Positions 20,049 through 31,691 of a DNA stretch of 64,000 nt are shown one piece after another. The notes under the pieces were generated by a model. The model searched no databases and had not been told where the DNA came from. It saw only the letters and a program-made list of their open reading frames with translations. The DNA lies in NCBI RefSeq assembly GCF_024752355.1, contig NZ_JANTHZ010000001.1:868001-932000 (forward strand), given 5' to 3'. The position numbers and the translations under genes were made by a program. Source of the DNA: Ancylobacter mangrovi (GTDB taxonomy: Bacteria; Pseudomonadota; Alphaproteobacteria; Rhizobiales; Xanthobacteraceae). Every line of letters starts with the position of its first letter. Within the stretch, counting starts at the first letter, position 1.

Positions 20049-20065
20049 TTTAGAATTATTCTAAA
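20049..20065 (-). promoter_or_regulatory. Perfect ICE (Irr) operator upstream of bfd
   Basis: TTTAGAA-TTA-TTCTAAA is a perfect inverted repeat identical to the iron control element consensus. It lies 28-44 bases upstream of the bfd start codon, so it probably overlaps the promoter. Confidence 0.9.
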
Positions 20066-20187
20066 CTCTGCCTTTGTCTTATTTTCTCGCGCTATTCCCG
20101 CCGCGCGTCAATCGGGAAAACCCTATCTGGCGATCACGTGACCATATGAACGGGGAAATACCGGAGGTAACTTGTAGTCGTTCCAGA

Positions 20188-20844
20188 CTAGCCGCCGCCA
20201 TTGATGTCGTTTTCACTTTGCACGGGCACCAGGCTCGGCGTGTCCACCGCCTTGGGGCGGCCGATCGGGTCGCGGCCGAGCCGGGCGAAGAGCAGATGGT
20301 CCTGCCATTCGCCGTTGATGCACAGATATTCGCGGCCATAGCCCTCGCGGCGGAAGCCGGTGCCTTCCAGCAGCCGGATCGACGGCGTGTTGCTCGGCAG
20401 GCAGGCGGCCTCGATGCGGCGCAGGCCCAGCGCGCCATGGGCGAAGGGCAGCAGCGTGCGCACCGCCGCGCTCATATAGCCCTGCCCCGCGAAGGGGGCG
20501 CCCATCCAGTAGCCCAGACTCGCGGTCTGGGTGACGCCGCGCCGCACGTTGGAGAGCGACAGCCCGCCCAGCAGCGCCCGGTCGCCGGCGCGGAACACCA
20601 GGAACGGATAGGCGCTGTCCTCGCGCACATCGCGCGCATAGCGCCGGATGCGGCGGCGGAACGAGCCGCGGGTGAGGTCGTAGGTCGGCCACAGCGGTTC
20701 CCACGGCGTCAGGAAGTCGCGGCTCGCCTCGCGCAGGCCCGCCCAGGCGGTGAAGTCCGCCATCTGCGGCATCCGCAGCACGACGCCATCGCCCTCGATC
20801 AGGGTGGGCGGCTCAGGCCAGGAGACCGTGCGGAACAGCGACAT
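20188..20844 (-). CDS. GNAT family N-acetyltransferase (RimJ-like)
   Basis: A 218-residue acetyltransferase. The acetyl-CoA-binding motif A appears as SLGYWMGAPFAGQGYMSAAVRTLLPFA (core GAPFAGQGYMSAAV at about 115-128), followed by the typical RIEAACLPSNTPSIRLLEGTGFRREG block. This pattern is shared with RimJ/RimL-type enzymes that acetylate protein N-termini or small amines; the substrate here is unknown. The C-terminal 20 residues are disordered-looking. The ATG at 20842-20844 lies 20 bases after the M16 peptidase stop, so it is probably the last gene of a thrC-M16 peptidase-GNAT unit. Confidence 0.88.
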   Translation of the reverse strand: MSLFRTVSWPEPPTLIEGDGVVLRMPQMADFTAWAGLREASRDFLTPWEPLWPTYDLTRGSFRRRIRRYARDVREDSAYPFLVFRAGDRALLGGLSLSNVRRGVTQTASLGYWMGAPFAGQGYMSAAVRTLLPFAHGALGLRRIEAACLPSNTPSIRLLEGTGFRREGYGREYLCINGEWQDHLLFARLGRDPIGRPKAVDTPSLVPVQSENDINGGG

Positions 20845-20864
20845 GCGGGTGCGTGGAAACGAGA

Positions 20865-22175
20865 TCAGCCAACCGACAGACGTTCCGCGATGCGGGCGGC
20901 GGATTCAAGGGGCTTTCCGGGGCCGAGCGCGGTGAAGGTCGGCCGCCCGCCCGCGATAAGCGCCCGGCCGGCGGCCCGCGCGTCCTCCAGCGTCACCGCC
21001 TCGACCTTGGAGACGATCTCTTCGAGCGGAATCGGCCGGCCGAAGGCCAGCATCTGGCGGGCGAGCTGGTCGGCCCGCGCGCCGGAGCTTTCCAGCGCCG
21101 CCAGCAGCCCGACCTTGGCCTGCGCCTTGGAGCGGGCGAGCTCGGGCTCGGTCATCTCCTCGACGCTGGCCGCGATCTGGTCGACCACCACGTCGACCAG
21201 TTCCCCGACATCCCCGCCATCGGTGCCGGCATAGACGCCAAACAGGCCGGTATCGGCATAGCCCCAGTGGAACGCATAGACCGCGTAGCACAGGCCGCGC
21301 GCCTCGCGCACTTCCTGGAACAGGCGCGAGGACATGCCCCCGCCCAGCACGTTGCAAAACACCTGCAGCGCGTGGATGCCGGGGTCCTTGTAGGAGAGCC
21401 CCTCCAGCCCGATCAGCAGATGCGCCTGCTCGAGCTCGCGCCCGCCGCCGATCTCGGTGCCGCCCTGGTAGCGGCCGGGCACCGGCTCGGGCTTGTCGCC
21501 GGCCGCGAAGCCACCGAGGCGCTTGGCCGCCTCCTCGACCAGCCGCTCGTGCTCGACCGCGCCGGCGCCGGCCACGATCATCCGCGCCGGCCGGTAGGTG
21601 CGGCCCATATAGGTGCGCAGCCGCGCCGCATCGAAGGAGCGCACGCTTCCCGGCGTGCCGAGGATCGAGCGGCCGATCGGCTGGCCGGGGAAGGCCCGCT
21701 CCTGGAACAGGTCGAAGACGAGGTCGTCCGGCGTGTCGAGCGCGGCGCCGATCTCCTGCACGATCACATTGTGCTCGCGCTCCAGCTCCTCGGCGTCGAA
21801 GGCCGGCTCGGCGAGGATGTCGGCCAGCACGTCGAGCGCCAGCGGCACGTCCTCGCCCAGCACACGCGCATTGTAGCTGGTGTGCTCGACGCTGGTGGCG
21901 GCGTTGATGTCGCCGCCCACCGCCTCGATCTCCTCGGCGATGTCGCGCGCCGAGCGCCGGCGCGTGCCCTTGAACGCCATGTGCTCGAGAAGGTGCGAGA
22001 TGCCGTGCTCGTCGCCCTGCTCGTCGCGCGCGCCCACCCCGGCCCAGATGCCGAGCGAGGCGGTCGCCAGATGTTCCATGGCGTCGCTGATGACGGTCAC
22101 GCCATTGTCGAGCTCGGTGATGCGCGGCGCCTTGGAAAAGATTCCGCTCCGCTGGCCGTTCGTGTCGCCGCTCAT
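20865..22175 (-). CDS. M16 family zinc peptidase (mitochondrial processing peptidase beta-like)
   Basis: A 436-residue metallopeptidase. The inverted zinc motif HxxEH is intact as HLLEHMAFKGT at about 55-65 and the downstream glutamate region (IVQEIGAALDTPDD) is present. The Gly-rich loop near VFCNVLGGGMSSRLFQEVREARGLCY at about 285-300 is typical of the family. Such proteins in alphaproteobacteria are the bacterial relatives of the mitochondrial processing peptidase and degrade or process short polypeptides. The ATG overlaps the thrC stop by four bases (ATGA), so translation is coupled with thrC, a common alphaproteobacterial arrangement. Confidence 0.93.
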   Translation of the reverse strand: MSGDTNGQRSGIFSKAPRITELDNGVTVISDAMEHLATASLGIWAGVGARDEQGDEHGISHLLEHMAFKGTRRRSARDIAEEIEAVGGDINAATSVEHTSYNARVLGEDVPLALDVLADILAEPAFDAEELEREHNVIVQEIGAALDTPDDLVFDLFQERAFPGQPIGRSILGTPGSVRSFDAARLRTYMGRTYRPARMIVAGAGAVEHERLVEEAAKRLGGFAAGDKPEPVPGRYQGGTEIGGGRELEQAHLLIGLEGLSYKDPGIHALQVFCNVLGGGMSSRLFQEVREARGLCYAVYAFHWGYADTGLFGVYAGTDGGDVGELVDVVVDQIAASVEEMTEPELARSKAQAKVGLLAALESSGARADQLARQMLAFGRPIPLEEIVSKVEAVTLEDARAAGRALIAGGRPTFTALGPGKPLESAARIAERLSVG

Positions 22176-23581
22176 GCCGCCGGCTCCGCGGCGCGGGCGT
22201 GGCGGGCGACATAGGCCTCGATGGCGGCGAGGTCGTTGGGCAGGGTCGGCGTGCGCTCCTCGCGCCCCATCAGGTCGGCGAGGTGCGCGGGCAGCGCCGG
22301 CCGTTCGCCGCAGGCCCGCTCCACCGCGTCGGGGAACTTGGCGGGATGGGCGGTGGAGAGCACGATCTGCGGCACGTGCGGGTCGTGCGCGATCCGCTCC
22401 GCCACCGACACCGCCACCGCCGTGTGCGGGTCGATCAAATAGCCGCAGTCGCGGCGCACGGCGGCGATGGTCGCCAGCGTTTCCGCCTCGTCGGCGCGGC
22501 CGGCGTCGAAATCGGCGCGGATCGCCTCCAGCGCGCGCGCGGGCGGCGAGAAGGCGCCAGACTGGGCGAGCGCGGCCATCAGCCCGCGCAGCGCGCCGGC
22601 GTCGCGCTCCAACGCCTCGAACAGCAGCCGCTCGAAATTGGACGAGACCTGGATATCCATCGAGGGCGAGGAGGACGGCACCACCCCGGTCACCTCGTAG
22701 CGCCCGGTGCCGAGCGTGCGCACCAATATGTCGTTGACGTTGGTGGCGATGGTCAGGCGCGAGACCGGCAGGCCCATGCGCTTGGCGACATAACCCGCCA
22801 GCACGTCACCGAAATTGCCGGTCGGCACCACGAAGGAGACCGGCCGGTGCGGGGCGCCCAGCGCCACGCCGGCCACGAAATAGTAGACCACCTGCGCCAC
22901 GATGCGCGCCCAGTTGATCGAGTTGACGCCGGCGAGCTGCAGCCGGTCGCGGAAGGCGTGATGGTTGAACATCGCCTTCACATGGGCCTGGCAGTCGTCG
23001 AACGTGCCCTCGACGGCGATGGCGTGGACATTGGCGTCCGGCACCGTCGTCATCTGCCGGCGCTGCACCTCGGAGACCCGCCCGGCCGGGTAGAGGATGA
23101 ACACGTCGGTGCGCGCACGGCCGCGGAAGGCCTCGATCGCCGCGCTGCCGGTGTCGCCCGAGGTCGCCCCGACGATGGTGGCGCGCTGGTCGCGCTCCGT
23201 CAGCACGTGGTCCATCATGCGGCCGAGAAGCTGCATCGCCACGTCCTTGAAGGCGAGCGTCGGGCCGTGGAACAGCTCCAGCACGAAGCGGTTCGGCGCG
23301 ATCTCCACCAGCGGCGTGGTCGAGGGGTGGCGGAAGGAGGCATAGGCCTCCTTGAGCATCGGCTTCAGCACCGCGGGCGGAAAGGAGGCGTCGACGAAGG
23401 GCGCGATCACCCGCGCGGCCACCTCGTCATAGGAGTGGCCGGCGAGCCGGGCGATCTCCGGCGCCGCGAAGGTCGGGAACAGCTCCGGCACATAGAGCCC
23501 GCCATCGCGCGCCAGCCCCGCCAGCAGCGCGTCGGAAAAGGCAAGGGCCGGCGCCTCGCCGCGAGTGGATATGTAGCGCAC
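22172..23581 (-). CDS. thrC: Threonine synthase
   Basis: A 469-residue PLP enzyme converting O-phosphohomoserine to threonine. The PLP lysine lies in HGPTLAFKDVAMQLLGRMMD (about 106-125), and the phosphate-binding region SGDTGSAAIEAFRG (about 150-163) is intact. I chose the GTG at 23579-23581 because it yields the family N-terminus VRYISTRGEAPALAF and has GGAGG five bases upstream; an upstream in-frame codon would add 14 Arg/Ala-rich residues unlike the family. The gene overlaps the M16 peptidase gene by four bases and is followed by GNAT, forming a probable operon separate from the oxidase genes further upstream. Confidence 0.95.
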   Translation of the reverse strand: MRYISTRGEAPALAFSDALLAGLARDGGLYVPELFPTFAAPEIARLAGHSYDEVAARVIAPFVDASFPPAVLKPMLKEAYASFRHPSTTPLVEIAPNRFVLELFHGPTLAFKDVAMQLLGRMMDHVLTERDQRATIVGATSGDTGSAAIEAFRGRARTDVFILYPAGRVSEVQRRQMTTVPDANVHAIAVEGTFDDCQAHVKAMFNHHAFRDRLQLAGVNSINWARIVAQVVYYFVAGVALGAPHRPVSFVVPTGNFGDVLAGYVAKRMGLPVSRLTIATNVNDILVRTLGTGRYEVTGVVPSSSPSMDIQVSSNFERLLFEALERDAGALRGLMAALAQSGAFSPPARALEAIRADFDAGRADEAETLATIAAVRRDCGYLIDPHTAVAVSVAERIAHDPHVPQIVLSTAHPAKFPDAVERACGERPALPAHLADLMGREERTPTLPNDLAAIEAYVARHARAAEPAA

Positions 23582-23804
23582 GCGCGCCTCCGCTAGGGCC
23601 GCCCCGGCACCGGCGCGACGCACGCGCAGGCCGGAACGGCGTATTCACAAGGAGCCGGAGTCTATCCCGCGACGACACGTGCGCGCGACACGCTCCAGGT
23701 GCGAATTGCGCGGCAACCTAGTGGCCGGCCCGTTCCGAGGCAAGCGGCGCGGACGGTGAGGGCGTGCGGCGGGCCTGCCCGGCCGGCGGCTACTTCACCG
23801 CCGG

Positions 23805-24665
23805 TTACCTGGCCGGCGCCTGCCGCAGCCGCGACCAGGCATAGGCGGCGAACACGCCGAGCAGCGTCGCGGCGAGGCCGAACCAGGTCAGCGCATATTC
23901 GAGGTGCCGGTTGGGGAAGGCGACCCGCGTCAGCCCGCCGACCGGCAGCCCGCCCGGATTGGGCGTCGCGTCGGCATCGATCAGGAACGGCGCCACCCGC
24001 ACCAGCCCCTTGGCGCTGGCGATGGCGACCGGGTCGCGGACGAACCAGTCGTCCTTCTGCGTGTCGTTGCCGGGGGTGAACAGCCCGCCCTCCTCCGGCA
24101 TGCGCATGAGCCCGGTGACGGTGACGAGCCCATCGTCGCGGCCCTCGGGCCGGCTCGCCGGGTCCTTGCGGTCCATCGGCACGAAGCCGCGATTGACGAG
24201 GATGGTGCTGCCGTCGGCCATGGTCAGCGGCGTCACCACCCAGTAGCCGGGCCCGCCGCTGCCGTCCGGCTCGACGTCGACCAGCGCGTAGACCTGCACC
24301 TCCAGATCGTGGCGGAAGCGGCCCTGCGCGGTCACGTGGCGGTATTCGTCATGCTCGAAGTCGACCCGGTCCCAGTCCGCCTCGTCCGGCACGGGCTGGG
24401 CCGGCGCGTGGATGCGCGCCTCCACCTTGGCGATCAGGTCTTCCTTCCAGGCGAGGCGCTCGAGTTGCCAGACGCCGAGCCCCACCAGCAGCGCGAAGGC
24501 GACCAGCACCGTCAGCCCGGCCGGCAGCAGCCGGCGCAGCGGCGAGCGCTCCCGCCTCCCCGCGCGAGGCCCGGCGGGGTCCGCGCCGCGGTCGTCTCCG
24601 CGGTTCCCGGCGTGATCCTGGGCGAGGTTCCCGCCGCGGTTCTCCGTCGGCGCCGGCGCGCTCAC
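23805..24665 (-). CDS. SURF1 family cytochrome oxidase assembly protein
   Basis: A 286-residue inner-membrane protein with two membrane helices, near the N-terminus (LTVLVAFALLVGLGVWQLERL) and at the C-terminus (YALTWFGLAATLLGVFAAYAW), and a periplasmic domain between them. The motifs GVWQLERLAWKEDLI and ILVNRGFVP are characteristic of SURF1/Shy1, which helps insert heme a into oxidase subunit I. The GTG start at 24663-24665 overlaps the DUF983 stop by four bases, indicating coupled translation; the residues preceding the first helix are Pro/Arg/Gly-rich. The location at the end of the cta cluster agrees with its role. Confidence 0.93.
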   Translation of the reverse strand: MSAPAPTENRGGNLAQDHAGNRGDDRGADPAGPRAGRRERSPLRRLLPAGLTVLVAFALLVGLGVWQLERLAWKEDLIAKVEARIHAPAQPVPDEADWDRVDFEHDEYRHVTAQGRFRHDLEVQVYALVDVEPDGSGGPGYWVVTPLTMADGSTILVNRGFVPMDRKDPASRPEGRDDGLVTVTGLMRMPEEGGLFTPGNDTQKDDWFVRDPVAIASAKGLVRVAPFLIDADATPNPGGLPVGGLTRVAFPNRHLEYALTWFGLAATLLGVFAAYAWSRLRQAPAR

Positions 24666-25048
24666 GCATCCCCCTCGTCGAGGCGGCCCTGCTCGGCCCT
24701 CTTCTGGTACTGCAGCGCAATCATGGTCGCCTTCAGCGGCCGCAGCAGGCCGAGCGTCGAGATCAGCACCAGCGGCGTCCACAGCAGAGCGTGCACCCAC
24801 AGCGGCGGCGCCCAGGTCAGCTCGACCCACAGCGCCAGCCCGACCACCAGCGAGCCGGCGAGCAGGATGATGAACACCACCGGCCCGTCGCCGGAATCGT
24901 CGAAGCTGTAGTCGAGCCCGCAATTGTCGCAGGCCGGCGCGACGGTGAGGAAGCCCTTGAAAAGGCGCCCGCGCCCGCAGCGCGGACAGCGGCAGGAGAG
25001 GCCGGCGGCATAGGGCGAGACGCCGGTATGGAAGGGCTGAAGATCCAT
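24662..25048 (-). CDS. DUF983 family membrane protein
   Basis: A 128-residue protein with two cysteine pairs at the N-terminus (CRCPRCGRGRLFKG and CDNCGLDY), which look like a small zinc-ribbon, followed by two membrane helices (VVFIILLAGSLVVGLALWV and LLWTPLVLISTLGLL). Members of DUF983 regularly lie between ctaE and SURF1 in alphaproteobacteria and probably assist oxidase assembly, but the exact role is not known. The ATG at 25046-25048 sits 177 bases beyond the ctaE stop and past a terminator, so this gene and SURF1 may have their own promoter or rely on readthrough. Confidence 0.93.
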   Translation of the reverse strand: MDLQPFHTGVSPYAAGLSCRCPRCGRGRLFKGFLTVAPACDNCGLDYSFDDSGDGPVVFIILLAGSLVVGLALWVELTWAPPLWVHALLWTPLVLISTLGLLRPLKATMIALQYQKRAEQGRLDEGDA

Positions 25049-25179
25049 GGCGGGCTTCTACTCCCATTCATGCCCGGGCGGCAATCGGGCCGCGGGCGTT
25101 GCGTCCGGCCGGCGGACAGGGCGCCGTGCTCAGGGGCGCGGCGGCCGGGTCAGGAGCCGCGTCGGCGGCCGCGGCAACG

Positions 25180-25205
25180 AAAAAGGGGCGGCTGCGCGCC
25201 GCCCC
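25180..25205 (-). terminator. Intrinsic terminator downstream of ctaE
   Basis: On the minus strand an 8-base-pair stem GGGGCGGC/GCCGCCCC with a 5-base loop is followed by TTTTTCG. It starts 20 bases after the ctaE stop codon. Confidence 0.88.
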
Positions 25206-25225
25206 TCGTCCCCGTTGCCGGTGTC

Positions 25226-26062
25226 TCAGTGGGGCGCGCCGGCGCTGCCCCACACATAGATGAAGGTGAAGAGGAACAGCCAGACCACGTCGACGAAGTG
25301 CCAGTACCAGGCCGCCGCCTCGAAGCCGAAATGGCGGGTCGGCGTGAAGTGGCCGGCGAACAGGCGCCCGAGGCAGACCGCGAGGAAGATTGTGCCGACG
25401 ATGACGTGGAAGCCGTGGAAGCCGGTCGCCATGAAGAAGGTGGCGCCGTAGATGTTGCCGGAGAAGGCGAACTCGGCGTGGCTGTATTCGAAGGCCTGCA
25501 GCGAGGAGAACAGCACGCCGAGGCCGACGGTCAGCCACAGGCCCCATTTCGCGCTCTGCCGGTCGCCATGCACCAGCGCGTGGTGCGCCCAGGTCAGCGT
25601 CGTGCCGGAAGTGAGCAGGATCAGCGTGTTGAGCAGCGGCAGGTGCCAGGGATTGAAGGTCTCGATGCCCGTCGGGGGCCAATGGCCGCCGGTGAACTCG
25701 GCGCGGGTGAAGTTGATCTCCTCGCCGACGAACAGCGCCGCGTCGAAGAAGGCCCAGAACCACGCGACGAAGAACATCACCTCGGAGGCGATGAACAGGA
25801 TCATGCCGTAGCGCAGATGGAGCTGCACCACCGGCGTGTGCGCGTGCTGGTACTGGCCCTCGCGGATGATGTCCCGCCACCACACGATCATGGTGTAGAT
25901 CACGCCGAGCAGGCCGGCGATCATCACCAGCATGGTGAGCTGGCCGTGCATCCAGAACACGGCGCCGACGGCCATGACGAAGGCGAAGACCGAGATGACG
26001 AAGGGCCACGGGCTCGGGTCGACGAGGTGGTAGTCGTGGTGCTTGGCGTGGGCCTCGGCCAT
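25226..26062 (-). CDS. ctaE: Cytochrome c oxidase subunit III
   Basis: A 278-residue inner-membrane subunit of the aa3-type oxidase with seven helices. The N-terminal sequence [16 protein letters not shown], the [19 protein letters not shown] segment and the C-terminal [21 protein letters not shown] and [21 protein letters not shown] blocks are typical. Subunit III stabilises the catalytic core and the proton uptake path. The ATG at 26060-26062 lies about 100 bases after ctaG; a terminator follows the gene. It belongs to the minus-strand cluster ctaC-ctaD-ctaB-coxF-ctaG-ctaE. Confidence 0.97.
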   Translation of the reverse strand: MAEAHAKHHDYHLVDPSPWPFVISVFAFVMAVGAVFWMHGQLTMLVMIAGLLGVIYTMIVWWRDIIREGQYQHAHTPVVQLHLRYGMILFIASEVMFFVAWFWAFFDAALFVGEEINFTRAEFTGGHWPPTGIETFNPWHLPLLNTLILLTSGTTLTWAHHALVHGDRQSAKWGLWLTVGLGVLFSSLQAFEYSHAEFAFSGNIYGATFFMATGFHGFHVIVGTIFLAVCLGRLFAGHFTPTRHFGFEAAAWYWHFVDVVWLFLFTFIYVWGSAGAPH

Positions 26063-26165
26063 GGGTCGCGCTCTCCGTTCGGTATCTTTTTCTAGCTGGC
26101 CCCTGCCGCGACGGCAATGTGGCGTTCTGCCCGCCTCGGGGTGTGCTGCACAGGTGCGTTGCGTC

Positions 26166-26882
26166 TTAAAGCGGTGCCTTGCCGGTCTCGTCCTTGCCCG
26201 TCGCGACCGGGGCCGCCTTGGGGAAGAAGGTGTAGGACAGGGTGATGGTCTTGAGCGTCGTCAGCTCGGGGTCCTTGGCGAGCTCCGGGTCGACGAAGAA
26301 GATCACCGGCATGTCCTGCGTCTCCCCCGGCTCCAGCGTCTGGTCGGTGAAGCAGAAGCACTGGAGCTTGGAGAAGTAGTAGCCCGACTGCGCCGGCGTG
26401 ACGTTGTAGGTCGCCCCGGCGGTGATCGCCTTGTCGCTGCGGTTGTGCGCGCGGTAGTAGACCAGCTTGGTCTCGCCGATGCGCACCTGCACCGAGCGCG
26501 TCTCCGGCACGAAGTCCCAGGGCAGGCCGGGCGAGACGTTCGAATCGAAGCGCACCTCGACCATCCGGCCGAGTTCCTCGGTCGGCGCGCGCTCCGCCAC
26601 CCGGGTGGCGCCGCCATAGCCGGTGACCTGGCAGAACACGCGGTAGAGCGGAACCGCCGCATAGGCCGCGCCGACCATGGCGCCCACGAACAAGGCGAGG
26701 CTGGCGCCGAGGATCCAGCTATTGCCGCCGGTCGGCCTCGGCCGCGCGCGGCCCGCGGAATCGCCTTCCGCAGCACTGCCCTCTGCCGGGCTCGCCTGCG
26801 ACGCGGCGGGGGTTTCGCTCGTCCGGGTCTCGCTCGCGGGAGCCGCCGCGCGGCCCTCGGTGTTCGGGGTCTCGTCCACCAT
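26166..26882 (-). CDS. ctaG: Cytochrome c oxidase assembly protein CtaG (Cox11 family)
   Basis: A 238-residue copper chaperone that inserts copper into the CuB site of oxidase subunit I. It has a ~55-residue Ala/Ser/Thr-rich cytoplasmic tail, one membrane helix ([19 protein letters not shown]) and a periplasmic beta domain with the copper-binding CFCF motif in [16 protein letters not shown] and the closing VIFFVDPEL. The ATG at 26880-26882 follows GAGGG; an in-frame GTG one codon earlier is also possible. It starts a few bases after the coxF stop, so the two genes are tightly coupled. Confidence 0.95.
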   Translation of the reverse strand: MVDETPNTEGRAAAPASETRTSETPAASQASPAEGSAAEGDSAGRARPRPTGGNSWILGASLALFVGAMVGAAYAAVPLYRVFCQVTGYGGATRVAERAPTEELGRMVEVRFDSNVSPGLPWDFVPETRSVQVRIGETKLVYYRAHNRSDKAITAGATYNVTPAQSGYYFSKLQCFCFTDQTLEPGETQDMPVIFFVDPELAKDPELTTLKTITLSYTFFPKAAPVATGKDETGKAPL

Positions 26883-26889
26883 CACACCC

Positions 26890-27075
26890 TCACAGCGGCC
26901 GGACCAGCACGCCCGGGCCGAGCTTCACGATCGTCACGATGTAGAAGAGCAGGCACAGCCCGCCGAGCACGAGCCCGATGGCGATCGAGCGCGAGCGGCG
27001 CCGGCGCTTCTGCTCGTCGGTGAGCACCACGCCCTCGTCCTGCTCCGGTTCCGGGGCCTTGTTCTGGTCCGACAT
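26890..27075 (-). CDS. CoxF-like small oxidase-cluster protein
   Basis: A 61-residue single-span membrane protein. A charged N-terminal half (Glu/Asp then KRRRRSR) precedes one helix ([22 protein letters not shown]) and the short tail [10 protein letters not shown]. Small proteins of this pattern sit between ctaB and ctaG in many alphaproteobacteria and are called CoxF; the function is not established. The ATG at 27073-27075 has AAGGA six bases upstream; an in-frame ATG two codons earlier would put the ribosome-binding site too close. Confidence 0.85.
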   Translation of the reverse strand: MSDQNKAPEPEQDEGVVLTDEQKRRRRSRSIAIGLVLGGLCLLFYIVTIVKLGPGVLVRPL

Positions 27076-27099
27076 GATCATTCCTTGCGGCGCACATGC

Positions 27100-28083
27100 T
27101 CAGAGCCCGAACCAGATCGGCCCGAACCAGGCCGGCCCGAACGAGGCCGGTACGACCGCTTCGATGAGAAGGACGGCGAAGAGCAGGAAAAGGTAGAGAA
27201 TCGAGAAGGCGAACAGCCGCTTGGCCGCGGTTTCGGCGGCGACGCCCTCCCGGCGGCGGTAGAGCTGGACGGCGAGGGTCAGCATCAGCGCGCCGCTCAC
27301 GCTGGCGACCACGCCGTAGACGATCCCCGCCATGCCGAGCAGCGCCGGCGACACCGCGAGCGGCACCAGCACCAGCGTGTAGAGCAGGATCTGGCGGCGC
27401 GTCTCGGCCGGGCCGGCCACCACCGGCAGCATCGGCACGCCCGCGCGCTCGTAGTCGCCCGACTTGTAGAGCGCCAGCGCCCAGAAATGGGGCGGGGTCC
27501 AGAAGAAGATGATCAGGAACAGCAGCACGCTCTCGAGCCCGATCCCGCCCGAGGCGGCGGCCCAGCCGACCATGGGCGGAAAGGCCCCGGCGGCGCCGCC
27601 GATGACGATGTTCTGCGGCGTCCAGCGCTTCAGCCACATCGTGTAGACGACGGCGTAGAAGAAGATGGTGAAGGCCAGCAGCGCCGCCGCCAGCTCGTCC
27701 ACCAGCAGCCCCAGCACCAGCACCGAGCCGATCGCCAGCGTCAGGCCGAAGGCCAGCGCCTCGCTCGGGGCGATGCGCCCGGCCGGCACCGGCCGGCGGC
27801 GCGTGCGGGTCATCAGCGCGTCGATGTCGGCGTCCCACCACATGTTGAGCGCGCCCGACGCACCGGCGCCGATGGCGATGCACAGCAGCGCGGTGAAGGC
27901 GATCACCGGGTGCACGGAGCCCGGCGCGCGCACGATCCCGACCAGCGCGGTGAAGACGACGAGCGACATCACGCGCGGCTTCAGGAGCGCGACGTAGTCC
28001 GCCACCGAGGCGTGGTAGGGGGCCTCGTCCGGGCGCTGCCCGGCATGGGCCAGATCGTATTCGCGCGAGGCGACGTCGCTCAT
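27100..28083 (-). CDS. ctaB: Protoheme IX farnesyltransferase (heme O synthase)
   Basis: A 327-residue polytopic UbiA-family prenyltransferase that attaches a farnesyl group to heme b, the first step of heme a synthesis for the neighbouring oxidase. The two Asp-rich motifs are intact: [19 protein letters not shown] at about 80-98 and a second segment near [19 protein letters not shown] at about 205-225. About nine helices are visible. The ATG at 28081-28083 follows GGAGTGAGTTG. The gene is 25 bases from coxF and 160 bases from ctaD, in the classical cta order. Confidence 0.96.
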   Translation of the reverse strand: MSDVASREYDLAHAGQRPDEAPYHASVADYVALLKPRVMSLVVFTALVGIVRAPGSVHPVIAFTALLCIAIGAGASGALNMWWDADIDALMTRTRRRPVPAGRIAPSEALAFGLTLAIGSVLVLGLLVDELAAALLAFTIFFYAVVYTMWLKRWTPQNIVIGGAAGAFPPMVGWAAASGGIGLESVLLFLIIFFWTPPHFWALALYKSGDYERAGVPMLPVVAGPAETRRQILLYTLVLVPLAVSPALLGMAGIVYGVVASVSGALMLTLAVQLYRRREGVAAETAAKRLFAFSILYLFLLFAVLLIEAVVPASFGPAWFGPIWFGL

Positions 28084-28243
28084 CAACTCACTCCGGCGCC
28101 GCGCGGGGCGGCGCTCTCACCTGCCGGGCGGCGCCTGTGCGGCGCCGGCCCGCAGGAGGGCCCTCTGCGGCCCTCCATCCCGTCTTGTCGCCCGCCCCCG
28201 CCGCGTGCGCCGCGCCGGGAGAGGGAGTGCCGCGTCCGGCGGA

Positions 28244-30846
<2,603 letters not shown>

Positions 30847-31167
30847 CGATTACCTTACCTTCCGGCCGAGGCCCCATGAGAGCGCCTGCCGGACCAGCGG
30901 CATTTGACATTCATCAAACACAAAAAGGACACCTGAGCAACGCGCGAGGGGCCCTCTGATCCTGCGACATGACGTCGGGTCCCTGGAACCGTTCCACGCA
31001 CCCGAAGGGTACTCGAAGGGGTGACTCGCCCCATTCTTGACATCGCGGTAAGGCGTTGTACGGGGTCAATGACGGGGTCGGCTTCCCCGGCGTGGAGCAT
31101 GATTCGCCTTGTCCCGCGGCGGTGTTTCTTTAGAAGACTCTTCGTGTACATATTGAGGAGACAGCCC
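30847..31167. other. Divergent intergenic region between ctaC and the IalB-like gene
   Basis: This 321-base stretch has no credible gene. It contains the Fnr/FixK-like dyad at 30904-30917 and, on the IalB side, a small perfect repeat GAAGA-C-TCTTC near 31132. It must carry promoters for the oxidase cluster and for the IalB-like gene. Confidence 0.6.
30904..30917 (-). promoter_or_regulatory. Fnr/FixK-like dyad upstream of ctaC
   Basis: TTGAC-ATTC-ATCAA matches the TTGAT-N4-ATCAA consensus in nine of ten conserved positions. It lies 58-71 bases upstream of the ctaC start. An Fnr/FixK regulator could lower aa3 oxidase expression at low oxygen; the position is suitable but binding is inferred. 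Confidence 0.5.
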
Positions 31168-31683
31168 ATGCGCGGCTTCGCGGCCCTCCGTTCCGTCCTG
31201 TTCGCAGCACTTGCCGTCGCGGCCTTCCTCGCCGCGGCGCCGGATGCGCGGGCGCAGGGGGTGGTTCGCTCCGTGCACGGCGACTGGCAGATCCGCTGCG
31301 ACACTCCGCCCGGGGCGCAGTCCGAGCAGTGCGTGCTGCTGCAGAGCGTGCAGGCAGACGACCGTCCCAATGTCGGGCTCACCGTCATCGTGCTGAAGAC
31401 CGCCGACCAGCAGAGCCGGCTGCTGCGCGTGCTCGCCCCGCTCGGCGTGCTGCTGCCCTCCGGCCTCGGGCTGAAGATCGACAACACCGACATCGGCCGC
31501 GCCGGCTTCGTGCGCTGCGTGCCCAATGGCTGCGTCGCCGAGGTGGTGATGGACGACAAGCTGGTCGACCAGCTGCGCAACGGCCAGAGCGCGACCTTCA
31601 TCGTGTTCCAGACACCGGAAGAAGGCATCGGCATCCCGCTCAGCCTGAAGGGCTTCGGCGAGGGATACGACGCGCTTCCCTGA
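31168..31683 (+). CDS. Invasion-associated locus B (IalB) family secreted protein
   Basis: A 171-residue protein with a clear signal peptide (ALRSVLFAALAVAAFLAAAPDARAQG) and a mature domain beginning VVRSVHGDWQIRCDTPPGAQSEQCVLLQ, the standard opening of the IalB family, including two cysteines that are usually disulfide-bonded. The C-terminal part has a second cysteine pair (VRCVPNGCVAEVV) and ends with the family block SATFIVFQTPEEGIGIPLSLKGF. Named after a Bartonella invasion locus, the family is widespread in free-living alphaproteobacteria, where its role is unknown. The ATG at 31168 follows GAGGAG at seven bases. Confidence 0.9.
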   Translation: MRGFAALRSVLFAALAVAAFLAAAPDARAQGVVRSVHGDWQIRCDTPPGAQSEQCVLLQSVQADDRPNVGLTVIVLKTADQQSRLLRVLAPLGVLLPSGLGLKIDNTDIGRAGFVRCVPNGCVAEVVMDDKLVDQLRNGQSATFIVFQTPEEGIGIPLSLKGFGEGYDALP

Positions 31684-31691
31684 GGCGGCCC

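Noticed and set aside
31129..31145. Fourth ICE box upstream of the IalB-like gene
   Set aside because: The left arm TTTAGAA is present but the right arm does not match.
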